From NCBI GenBank assembly GCA_030295235.1, contig AP026153.1:1-64000 (forward strand): 64,000 nucleotides of DNA, read 5' to 3'. Under the pieces are notes generated by a model. It ran no database searches and was not told the DNA's origin. It worked only from the letters and a program-made list of their open reading frames with translations. Made by a program: the position numbers and the translations under genes. Origin of the DNA: Fistulifera solaris. Taxonomy: Eukaryota; Bacillariophyta; Bacillariophyceae; Naviculales; Stauroneidaceae. Position 1 is the first letter of the stretch, and each line of letters begins with the position of its first letter. Shown here in pieces: positions 50,401 through 61,154 of the stretch.

Positions 50401-51301
50401 AGAGTGGATTGTAAAGATGAACGAAAACTCTGCTTTTCATTCCTTGGCTGTCTATTTCATTGGCGACCGCCGACCTTTCCTTTTCGAATAAGTATAATTA
50501 TTAAGTCTGCTTGAATATTGAAAGAGTACTTGTGAGTCTCTTTAGAAAGTTTGGCACATCATTTGCTTTCGTTTTGTGTCGTCCAATTTTACTTGCCTTT
50601 GTGTCGTCAAACCATTGTTCGCTTCAGCTGACGTGACCAGATGTTGGCATACACATCAATCGAAGAATCTCTTGTGAGCTTGTGCAATGAAAGGAAATGC
50701 TATACGTTCTCCTTCGGTCGACGCTCCGAATATGAACTTACACATGGGCTTCTCTTCCGTGCGTTCGATTCGATCAATCGTGAGCGCCGCGGAAGATTCT
50801 TGATCCGAGTTTGATCAATGCATCGCGCATCTTTCTCTTTCAGCTGTAATGCAAAGAATGTTGCAACGATTGCTATTGCATGAAGCTTTATTTGGATATT
50901 ATTAAGGGATGTTTGTGTCGAGGACTTCAAAAAATGAAATGTCGTTGATATTTCTTTTTCATCTTGAACAATGCTACCTTTTGGATCGTCCGTCGTCCGA
51001 ATTACTTAGGAAAAAGATAAACCAGAGCGACAAGCCCATCCAATCAAAATGCGCTAACAAAAGAGCGCCTGTACGCGATCCGGGCGTGCGTGTTAAAAAA
51101 AACTTCAAAACCAGCTTATCCAGAAATTCTGTTTTTCACACAGAAATCCGTAAGGTTTACAGTATAAAACCAGCATGTCCAGAATTTAAAGAAATAATGA
51201 TAGACTAGTCTAAATAGACTATTACACAGCGTTTCTGAATGACCATTTTTAGCCTGCTTAGACTTGTGTTTTGACCAGGGTTATTTCCTTGGTTTTGGGT
51301 A
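50401..51301. other. Intergenic 3' of the proline-rich gene
   Basis: No gene recognised. A near-palindrome AGAAATTCTG...ACAGAAAT at about 51123-51145 resembles the cores of the downstream arrays and may be a stray unit. Confidence 0.45.
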
Positions 51302-51500
51302 CCCCCAAAATCTGGGTGTACTTTCGTTTCAATCATCCAGAAAATCTGTATGTGTGTTGTCTTACGAGCTGGGCATGTGTGGCTTTTTCACGTTCCCAGA
51401 AAAGCTGGGGGTGTGGTGTTTGAACGTTCCCAGATAATCTGTATGAATGAGGTGCTCTATGTACTTTGTACTGTACTCGTACGTATACACAGAAAATCTG
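51302..51500. repeat. Palindrome minisatellite, array 2 (about 34 bp units)
   Basis: Degenerate units with core CAGAAAATCTG at about 51304, 51338, 51397, 51431 and 51490; spacings are 34, 59, 34 and 59, the longer ones probably hiding a decayed unit near 51368. Period and core match array 1, and the A/T centre is in the opposite orientation (AAAA instead of TTTT). Confidence 0.7.
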
Positions 51501-52068
51501 GATGATTGAAGTAAGTTTTCAATTTTCACGCTCATTGATGTTTTCACAAGGTTTCACGTAAACCTTACCAGTACCATCGCAGCCTGCATAAAGCAATCTA
51601 ATCGTCTACGGAGAAATGGAGGTATTACTGATGTCCGAGGGAGAGAAAAAGAATAATGAAGATGATTCCTGAGGGACGTTTGGAAGCCCGTTGCGTAGAG
51701 AAGAGAGGCGGTCTTGATCTTTACTGGCGGACTAGAGTGAGCAATGACGAGCGCGGCAACGAATGAATTTTCGCTGCAAGAGAACGCTTGCTTGCGTTTG
51801 TCGAAGCTGTTCAAAGTTTTTCCTGACGCAACAGTGCAGCAATCACCCATGTAAGCAGGATTATCGGGAGTTTTGGTGAGGTTTTGGCGCAGAAATGTTC
51901 CGTCCGAAAAGCAATGACAATGACACCAATGACGAGGGAATTTTAAAAAAATGCTTCGACACGATGCACTCCAATCTCGACAACTTGAGTGACAAATTGG
52001 TCTTATTCGGAAAAAGCCTCTTTATAAGAGATTTCCTTGACTGTGCTCGACCACTGAAGCAATGAACC
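51501..52068. other. Intergenic between array 2 and the partial proline-rich gene copy
   Basis: Frames of up to 98 codons on the minus strand have no recognisable motif. No gene called. Confidence 0.4.
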
Positions 52069-52290
52069 ACCGAAAGCGGCACCGTGAGAGGCAGCACCAC
52101 GCGAACCAGTAGGGGAGGATTAAGCTGCTTTGTTGGAACCGATAAAATGAATCTTTCTTTTTCGCGATTTGCTCTTGACAGTCATTTTATTGCAATGATA
52201 ATGCGAATGGCAACAAGAAAAGACGCTTTTCGTTTGCTGGCTGGCTATTTCATCCGCGACTGATGCCTTTTCTTACAGGAATATTAAAGA
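52069..52290 (+). pseudogene. Partial copy of the proline-rich gene 3' end
   Basis: Sequence from CCGAAAG.GGCACCGTG.GAGGCAGC through the intron acceptor CTCTTGACAGTCAT, the last-exon words GCGAATGGCAACAAGAAAAGA and the 3' flank GGCTG.CTATTTCAT matches 50178-50500. The upstream signal peptide and the Pro-rich region are absent, and the Lys/Ser codons are diverged, so this is a truncated, non-coding duplicate about 1.9 kb downstream of the parent. Confidence 0.7.
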
Positions 52291-52390
52291 AGCATTTATT
52301 AACTTCTAGACTTTTAATTTCAGCATAAGGACGCTTACATTCGGATGAATCTGGTTTGGTTAGCAATCTTCTTACTTTCTTGTCGTTATA

Positions 52391-52731
52391 ACAGAAATTC
52401 TGTAACAGGTCCAGAAATTCTGGACTCTACTGGCTCGGTTGTTGGTCATACAGAAATTCTTAGCTTGGTCCGCAAATTTGGACTCGGCCTTTGCGCATTC
52501 AGAAATTCTGTGACAATTCCAGAACTTCTGGACACTGTTGTTGGTCATACAGAAAATCTGTGGGTGTTCCTGAAATTCTGGACTCAGTCTATGATCAATC
52601 AGAAATTCTGTATGATGATGTTGCTGATTCAGAAATTCTGTTCTCTTTCCAGAAATTCTGGAATCAGTTATTAACCATAGTACAGAAATTCTGCTAGAGG
52701 TCCGGAAATTCTGGACCAGTTGTTGGTATGG
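52391..52731. repeat. Double-palindrome array 3 (50-bp period, cores 20 and 30 bp apart)
   Basis: Thirteen cores of CAGAAATTCTG type start at 52392, 52412, 52451, 52471, 52500, 52520, 52550, 52570, 52600, 52630, 52650, 52683 and 52703. Each repeat unit has a first core flanked A...T (ACAGAAATTCTGT) and a second flanked C...G (CCAGAAATTCTGG) exactly 20 bp later; the next unit starts about 30 bp after that and often contains TTGGTCAT. Six core pairs are spaced exactly 20 bp. The open frames across it are by-products of the repeat. Confidence 0.88.
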
Positions 52732-53848
52732 ACCCAAGGATTAAGAAGAACAAAAAGACATCCCTTTTAAATTTAAAAAATTTTCATATTAATTATCAAG
52801 GTGGGAGGTGGGAGTCGTCGTCGGATAGCAAGGTCGGTTTTGTCTAGAGACTCGTGACTGGCTGACCCAGAGAGGAGAAAAAATACGGTGTAAATAATTC
52901 GATCCCGGATTAACGAGTTTGAACGAAAATGAAAAGTCATTTGGCCTCTGGCATTAAAAGAAATAAGAGAAATGTCTGTTTCCTCTTGGGAATTGAAGAA
53001 TTCTTGGAAACTTTCTTAGGTCTTGGTTTGTTTCCCAGCAACTTGGCATTCTCCCAGTATGCCACCAATGACTCGGTGTTTTACAGCTGGCAGATTCTTT
53101 TGCAGCAAAGAAAGAGGGCATAATAAGTAAAGTAGATACGTGATACACGATTGATATTTATTTCGCACCCAAAAACTTTCCTCAAGTACAGAAGCATACA
53201 CAAAGAACATGATACTATTGATTTGGGACAGGTCATTGTGAAATTGTGAGCGACCAAACTTGTGACCTGTGCGCGTGATTGATGAAGATTTTTCGCGGCG
53301 CGTCAAAGGTCATCGGACTTTCGCCACCGGTCATTGAGAGTAAGTGCTGGGCGTATTGTGCTACTACAAACTACGAATACTCCGTTGTCCTCGGCGCACC
53401 TTCGACTTTCAGCATGCAAAAGGTTTTGAAAAGTCGGTCCGATGGGTTGTTGGCGTTCCGATACCTCTCATTCGATCCCATAAACACACATACAATCGCT
53501 GCAGAGACCGTCTTTCTTCTCTGAATCGTTTCAAGAAAGACCCAAAGCGTATTGCTTCGCATCAAATTGAGCTTTGGTTCGGGTTCAGCGAACATCCGAG
53601 TGCTGGACACCCATCGAGAGGCATTATACAACAAGTTCATTGACGCGATTTTACTCCAAACGTCTTGACAAACTGGCGCGAGAATCACAATCTCGGAACG
53701 CCGATTCATCTCTTTCATAAACGCAGTTTTCCAAGCTGTCATTATTTCATATTCCATTCTTCACTGAATGCGAATTCATAACATCAGTCCTTTTACAAGG
53801 CCCCTTCATAAAATCAATCGTCATAACCGACCAACCCTTATCGTAACA
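52732..53848. other. Gene D upstream region
   Basis: About 1.1 kb. A 128-codon minus frame (53371-53757) and plus frames opposite it have no recognisable domain or leader, and I leave them uncalled. The last 60 bp resemble the gene C promoter-proximal DNA. Confidence 0.45.
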
Positions 53849-56800
53849 ATGATGAAAACAGGTAAGTCAACGAAGAGTTTCTGGTATTTCAACGAATTTC
53901 GCTCTCACAATGACAGTACTGCAGTCCTCTTGCTATTCTGGCTTCTTGCCGACCACACTGCTGAAGCGCAATTCCTTGCCAGATTGTTTCAAAGAAATCG
54001 AACGACGACTACAACCACTTCGTTTGCTTGCCAATTGAGTAAAACCGTGGCATTGACCACGTACAAAGAAACGACCGATTTGCGACTCGCCAACACCAAA
54101 GTCTCGGTCAATGAAGTCTGTGTGCTCTGGCGTGTTACTTCGTCGGGTGTCCGTGTGCCGGTGGCTCGTTCGTACAATGGCAACAACTGGGAAGCCCAAA
54201 GTGGACCGTATGCGCGACAAAAGTTCACGTGCAGCAGTGGGATTTGCACGACACGCTTGCCGGCCCGGACCGACACGCAACGTTACGAATTGGTGTCGTA
54301 CCAGCGTCGCGTCCTGAGCAAAGATGAAACGGCGGCGCGTTTCTTGGAACAGACCACCTTTGGACCTCGACTCAACGAAATTCGTGCCTTTCCGGATGTG
54401 ACGACTTTGACGTTCGCGCAGTGGATTTTGAATCAGGCCAATCTACCCATTACTTCGCATCGCGCGGAATTTCGAAAGCGCCTCAACCATCGTTTCCCCA
54501 CGACAGGAAACACCCGAGTCGGTCGTGTGACGCAGCCGTGCGAAGTCGGCACCCGTTATCGTCGAGCCGCTTTCAGTGACAAAGATCAGGGTGCCATTGT
54601 CGAAATTCGTACGTTATCATCGACGCAGAAAGCTTTATCGATTGACGGAAAGTTACGCACGGTAGTCAACGCGTCCCAGCTGTATTCCAATGCCGTGCAA
54701 GCAGGTCAACAACTAGCGGACGGAAAGTAAGTATACGTTTGTATCTCTTGTCTTTGAGCGGTTCGATTATTGTTAACTCATTATTTGAACATTACAGGTA
54801 TCAAGTCTGTGACAAAGTCCAAACGTGGATCGGAGGAAAGTTCCATTTGGTGCACAACGGTGTCTGCGGAAATCTATTCGCCGATAGCATCGCAGTGGGT
54901 AATCCAGCCGTTTCGCTCGACTCCGCTAGTGCATCGACAGCCACAATTCTGGATTTAAGCAACAAGGTCCGGGTGGTGGATACTCAGTATTATAACGCCG
55001 CGCAAGATCTTCTCGTCACAGCTCCTTTAAATTCATGTACGCAAGTGACTCAGGAGAGCCATGTGTTTGGATCGTACGACGGAAAATATTGGCTTCACGA
55101 TCCGCGCTTTGTGATCGACGAGAACACTGTCGAAAAGCCCAACCCCGAAGCCTGCACCTCCGCTCCGCCAACCTTTCTCAACGAAGACTCGTGCATCCTT
55201 GCTCAAACAACCCCTTGTGGCAGCTCATCGTCACCCACAACTGTTGACCTGGTATGTGGGAGTCCATTCGAAGTCGCGAACAACGCATCATTGGCAGGCT
55301 CTTTGATCGGGGGAGCGTTTGACGTTGTTACTTCCCAAAACAAGACCACGCCCGAAAACGAACTCATGGATCAGAACCTCATGATTTGGATGGATGTTGC
55401 GCTTTCAAGCAAAGACCAGTTGAGGCAGCGCATTGCTTGGGCATTAAGTCAAATTCTGGTCGTGTCTCCGTACGCTGTTGAGGCCTGGTATACCAATGAA
55501 GTGTTCCTCACGTACTACGACATCTTTGTGAGGCATGCGTTTGGGAATTACCGCGACATCCTCAAGGAAGTCTCATATTCTCCGGCAATGGCTCAAATGC
55601 TGAGCTACGACGGGAGCAAAAGCACAGCGCTCGTCTACTATCAAAGCAAGTTAATGGAGTACCCGGATGAAAACTTTTCTCGAGAGATACTTCAATTGAT
55701 GAGCATATCAGTAAATCAACTCAACCAGGATGGCACCCCTATACTGGATGCAAACAACCGCCCTGTATTGAGTTACACGAACGACGATATCATGGAGTAT
55801 GCCAGGATGTGGACTGGTTTCAAGCCACAGCCTCGTCGAAACAATATCGAAGACTTCCCGTCACCTTGGAGAGGCAGTCCCGTCGACCCTATGTTGATTG
55901 AAGCTGAAGCAAGAGACAGTTTGCCAAAGGTATGTTGATTGTGTGTCCAGTGCTGCTGTCATTCTTATGGTTACTTTGGGAACAAACATTTACTAACATT
56001 TTTCGTTTCATCCTCTTGCAGATGGGTCTGAACCGTGCATATATTGGAGACGGATACCCGTTGTGCTCTGACTTGCCTAGCCAGCACTTTCTCAAGCGTG
56101 GGGCAACCTACCGATTGTTGGGATCGAAGCCCAAGCCCCGTCTATTGAACGACCCTAAGAGCTGGACCGACTCGACGACGACGAAGCGACTTTCCTTAGA
56201 TACAACCTCCATTCTCTACCAAGCACTCTGCAAAGCGTCTGGTGGCGTATGCTCTTATCCTGCGAAAGTCGTCTTGCCGACAAACATTGCCTGCACTGGA
56301 GTCGAATGCGAGATCGACGAACCTCGTATCATAGAAGTTAGCGGCATGTACTACGAGTATGCGCGTTTGCCTTGTGTGCAACAAGCGTTTTTCAACAATC
56401 CGGCGATCATGGTTAATCAGTGGGGATGGACCGTTTGCGCAGATAGACGTACGGCTGCAGCATCCGTTGCTTGCTGTCCCACTAGTACTGGTAAAGCAAA
56501 CACCACACTAGTCAAGTTCGCCGGCGAGAAACTGACATTCGACAAGTCTATGGCGCGTTGCAAGGCGAGTGGCATGGTTACGTGTGATGTTGCCTGGTGG
56601 GACTGCAATGGCTGCAACACGCAGCTGGGACACTGGACCACGCAATCCTGCAATTTGGTAGTAAAGGTACATCGTGATGGAAAAATCGGAATCGTGCACG
56701 AAGCTCCGGAAAGTTGGCCGGGAGGAAGCAAGAATATGTATTACAATGTGAAAAGGGACACGAAGACATCATTCCGAGTCGATTGGCAAGGGCCGCTGAG

Positions 56801-59555
56801 TACGCTACTTGGTTCGTACAGCACTCAATGTGCTACCATGGGATGCAAAATGGATACAACCGAAAATGTTTGCCTCTGTCCTGTTGCTTCCGTCGCGGAT
56901 AGTCCAGTTTTCACCAGCGCTCCAACGGTGACTCAAGTCCTTCGCCAGTTACCCATCGGGTCCTTTTCTCCTGACATTCTAGCAGGAACTTATAGCGCAC
57001 GGGATCTTGGCAATGGTGTTCTTATGCACTCCACAGATGGTTTGTTTTCCGCAAGATCCGTTTTTCAGGTCAGAGACGCCAACGGAGTAACACACTTCCG
57101 AAAAAATATTAAGTCGACCGTGACAATTGGATCTGGAACGCTCTCGTTCCGTAACCCGCCTCATTTTGTATCGCTCGCTTTCCCCGAGGCCCGCGATGCT
57201 GCTTATGAGACAGACGCCGGACTGGATCACTACTTTGTAAGTCAAACAAATGTGTCGCATCGTAAAATCGTATCCTTTCACAAACTTATCATCCATCACT
57301 CACATGCCATGTTAACTGCTCGCAGTATCACCCGAACACTGCGCCTTTCCTGGCTTCGAGAATGCTGCAACGCTTTGGGGTATCCAATCCTTCTCCTCGA
57401 ATGATCTTAACGGCTGCGAATGCTTTCCGCACGGGAGTCTATGTAGCAGGTGGAGTAACTCTTGGTAGCCGAAAGTATGGTGACATGTTCGCCATGATGG
57501 CTGCCATTCTGCTCGATCGTGAGTCTCGTGCTCCGATTCTCGATGCAGACCCTGTGTCCGGGTCGCTCCAGGAACCATTCCTCCGCTACGTTCGCACCAT
57601 GAGATCGCTCGAGTTCAAGCCTTCTCCGGACGCTCCTTACATCCGCTTCAATACGTACTTTCCAAACACACTTGCGCAGCAGCCATATTTACAAACAAGT
57701 GTGTTCTCCTACTTCGCACCTGATTTCTCTCCGGCCGGACCCGTCGGAAACGCCGGTCTCTACTGCCCGGAGTGCGAGATCACTGACGGACCGAAAGCAA
57801 TCAACTTAATGAATGCGTTGAACAGTCTTCTGAAGTACGGATTGACGTCGTCCTACGGTGGATTCGGGCACGGACGAGGACTCACGCCGAGCAAGGGTAA
57901 CTACACGAACTCCTATGGTAACTTGGCTTTGCAGCTGAGTGACTCTTTGACGGCGACTCAAGTAGTGGACGAGCTTGCCTTGTTACTGACTGCCGGTAGA
58001 CTGAGTGCTCAAAAGCGTACCATGATGGTGAACGTCTTTAACTCGCAGGTTTCGAGAGCGCAAGGCATCATCACGGTCGAGCAAATGATGCTCACCACAC
58101 CCGAGTTTCATACAAATACGTTATCGCAAAACAACGCCGGCGCAGTCTCTCCGCCCCCGCTGCCGACACCCAACACCAAGCCGTACAAAGCAGTCATCTA
58201 TGTGATGCTCTCGGGTGGTGTCGACTCTTCTCAACATGTTGGTGCCTCAAGCTTGCACTGGAACAAACAGTGCTGGAGTCACTGTCGATCAGCAGTACAA
58301 TGCGGAGCGTGGAAGTTTGGCCATTCCCTCCGGCGAGCGGACGTTGCAAATTACTGCAACCGGTCAGCCGTGTTCGACGTTCGCTATCCACAAAGAACTG
58401 CCGCTATTCAAGTCGTTGTACGATGCCGGAGATTTGACCTTTCTCGCGAACATGGGAGTGCTGAACGATGTCACGGGAATCGACAAGGCGAACTACATGG
58501 CCAAGACGCGAGTTCAACTTTTGCGCACAACTGGATGACGCAGGAAGCCAAGACGATGGACCCCAAGGCCTCCAAGTTCGGCACCGGTGTCCTCGGAAGG
58601 TTGGGTTCCGTTTTGAAAGACAAGGGATATTCACCCAGCTCCATTTCCTTCGATAGCGGATCGGTGGCCAATTCTCCGGAGCGGAACAAGGCACCGAAAC
58701 CAGTCGTCGTGAGTCCCTACGGAGTGAGCAAGTTCGACGCCAAGCCGTGGGCCGATAAATTCGACTTGACGTCGTACGCTCGGCAGTTAAACGCCAAACC
58801 CAACTCCACCGATTCGTTGATTGGTCAAACGTGGTCGTCGCGCTTCATTGACGGAATCGATGAAGCTGAATTTTTCAAGAGCAAGATCGAACAGGCGCCG
58901 ATAGGAAGTCACTGGGGCTGGGATATGGGCAACCTTGGGTATCAATTCCGCATGCTTTCGAAGCTAATGAAAAGCCGCGACGTGAGGGGGAGTTGATCGT
59001 GATGTGTTTTACACGGAGTTTGGCGGCTGGGATCACCATAATGGACAAGTCTCTGGTTTGCAAAACAAATTCAGGGAATTGAATAAGTCACTCGACTTGC
59101 TCATCACAGAGTTGAAACTGCAAGGCGTCTGGAACGATGTAACAATCGTTATCGCCTCTGAGTTCGGGCGCACCCTTACCCCGAACTCCGGCGGTGGTTC
59201 CGATCACGCTTGGGGAGGGAATTACGCGATCATTGGAGGAGATGTCAAGGGAGGAAGAGTGTTAGGTCAATATCCTACCGACTTGACGGAAAAAGGACCT
59301 TTGAATGTCGGTCGAGGCCGTTTCATTCCGACGACCAGTTGGGACGCTGTATGGAATGGAATCGCGCAATGGATGGGAGTCGCCACAGAAACTGAGCTCG
59401 ATTATTGCTTGCCGAATCGAAAGGCGACTTCCGGAGTCAGCGGCTTTTCGAATCTCTTTTCTCGCAGCGATCTTTTCCAATCCGTTGCTCGCAAACGACA
59501 TTTGCGCGAACGAAAAGCCAGCATTGACGCAGGAGAGGTCGATGTTTATTCATAA
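53849..59555 (+). CDS. Gene D: DUF1800-DUF1501 fusion lacking the cytochrome b5-like module
   Basis: Exons 53849-53861, 53925-54726, 54798-55929, 56022-57236 and 57326-59555; about 1,797 residues. The 13-nt first exon (MMKT) and exon 2 make the signal peptide MMKTVLLLFWLLADHTAEA. Then AARFLEQTTFGP, DUF1800 with NFSREILQL, a Cys-rich insert (WWDCNGCNTQLGHWT), HPNTAPFLASRMLQRFG and DUF1501 (VIYVMLSGGVDS, GGGSDHAWGGN). Where A, C and E have about 200 residues with the HPGG module, D passes directly from SSSPTTVDL to VCGSPFEVANN in one frame (about 55250), a clean internal loss. The usual SDHGWGGH reads SDHAWGGN here. Length errors against paralogues: one base extra near 58230, one short at 58519-58522 and one extra at 58986-58990. 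The first two cancel, leaving about 97 residues out of register. Confidence 0.9.
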
Positions 59556-61154
59556 AATCATGTATCATTCATAAATAACAATGTATAAGAAAAGATTCAT
59601 AATTAATAGTCTGCTGTTGAGTACCGGTACCAGGTAAGGTTCTTTGCTTTTTTTTTTCTCTTCATGCGTGTCTGTCATTGTCGTTTGTCGTTTCCCTTTT
59701 TCGTCCTTTGCCAGCATTCCGTTGAGACCTCATCAACGGAAAATAGCATTATGTAAGTCAACCCTCTGCGACAAGATATCATTCTGTCGCAACTACAGCA
59801 CAGTTTCGATCGCTCTAATAACACTCATCTTGATTTATTAACATGAAAAAGCGAAAAGTGCGCAAAGCAAGCAGCAATGATTTTAGCAAAGGTTCCGCAT
59901 TGAGAAATATGATTTTTGTCGGCTAAGGAATGACGATGATAGGTACGAGCCAGTGAACGACTTCACTTCGTTTCGTGACTGAAATGCAGTCATGGATTTG
60001 TTCCATTATTATTTCTAATTTTCGGCCAAGTTCGGTTTGGTTGTTGATGCGGACAATCTAAAAATGATGTCAACAATGAATGCACACGAAAAACCACTAG
60101 TTGAAGAGATACAGTAATGGTTATCCTTTTGTAGGTAATTGAGGGTAATCGGGTGCTGAATTGTGAGCCACAAAGTGAGCCACGAGTTTAATCTATTTCG
60201 TGACTAAATGGAGGAGTAAGTCGTGCCATTAGTAACCTACACATAAGACTATAGTAAAGGGCAGATCCGGTTGACGGGAGGACGGCATCAAAAAGTAATG
60301 CGGTCGACGACGACGATGCGCTGCGTTGATCGTTGATGCGAGCACAAAAGAATGATCTCATTCTTCAATCATTCGAAGCTCTATGCAAGTGAACATTTTT
60401 TTTTCTTCTTTTGTTTGAATTTTGAAAGAGAGAGAATGAACGTATATTTTTATTGATGATGCGCAGGACCGCTGGATTAATTTGCGAAGAGGAGCCGCGT
60501 TCGTCGCTGCTTTGCCCGGTCCACGATGAACTACCGTATTACACTGTTTCTTACTCGAAAAGCAAACGGAAAGGTAAGTGACGCTGCATGCTTTGTCGTG
60601 CAAGTTTTGTCGCAAGGCGAAAAGAAGACGATGAGAGGAACAGAAGACGAGCAGTGGACTTTGAATTGCCCCTTCTCGAGGGCCTTGCTAACTACTATCG
60701 CCCAAGCTATCGCCCATTCGGGAGCGGTCCTGTGTTTCGGGCGATCCCATTTCGAGCAGTAGACACGTAAATGTTGATCACAATGGACCTGGTACCTGGT
60801 ACAATCTACGGATTACTCCGTAGAAGCGATCGTGTGAACTGGATTTCAGTCGCCGCTATGGAAGTTCTTTGAGAATTCTATTCCAGGAACTCATTTTCCG
60901 CAAGAGAAAGGGCATATGGAACCCTTTCTTGCCAGAGGAAGCAAATGCGTCACTGGGAGAAGAAAACTAGGGTGATCGAATCTGAATAATGAAATTTACA
61001 ATAGGGCTTAGCTTGACCAACACATATCGAGGGATAGTTCATTCTACTGCCATCGAACGGCTTTCACCGGGCCAAAAATGCCTCGAAAGCGACTCCGATT
61101 TCAAAAGATGGATCCTTCCTCTTCTTTCACAAAAAGTGTTCGATCGTTATTGCG
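59556..61154. other. Intergenic, gene D 3' side to gene E
   Basis: About 1.6 kb with only short frames (78 codons at 60526-60762, no recognisable motif). GTACCGGTACC and CCTGGTACCTGGTAC palindromic words lie near 59620 and 60787, and TACGGATTACTCCGTA near 60808. Confidence 0.5.

Noticed and set aside
52391-52731. Heat-shock elements (GAA/TTC inverted repeats)
   Set aside because: The core has one base between GAA and TTC, while heat-shock elements need two (GAAnnTTC), and the 20/30-bp spacing does not fit their 5-bp contiguous arrangement.
45902-52731. CRISPR-like arrays
   Set aside because: Units are degenerate, spacers are repeated rather than unique, no cas genes are present and the context is eukaryotic.
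52345-52737. Protein-coding frames of 109 and 121 codons across array 3
   Set aside because: The repeat has few stop triplets in several frames on both strands; the apparent proteins are repeat translations.
53371-53757. 128-codon minus-strand frame as a gene
   Set aside because: No leader, recognisable domain, splice support or paralogue in the window; a frame of this length can arise by chance.
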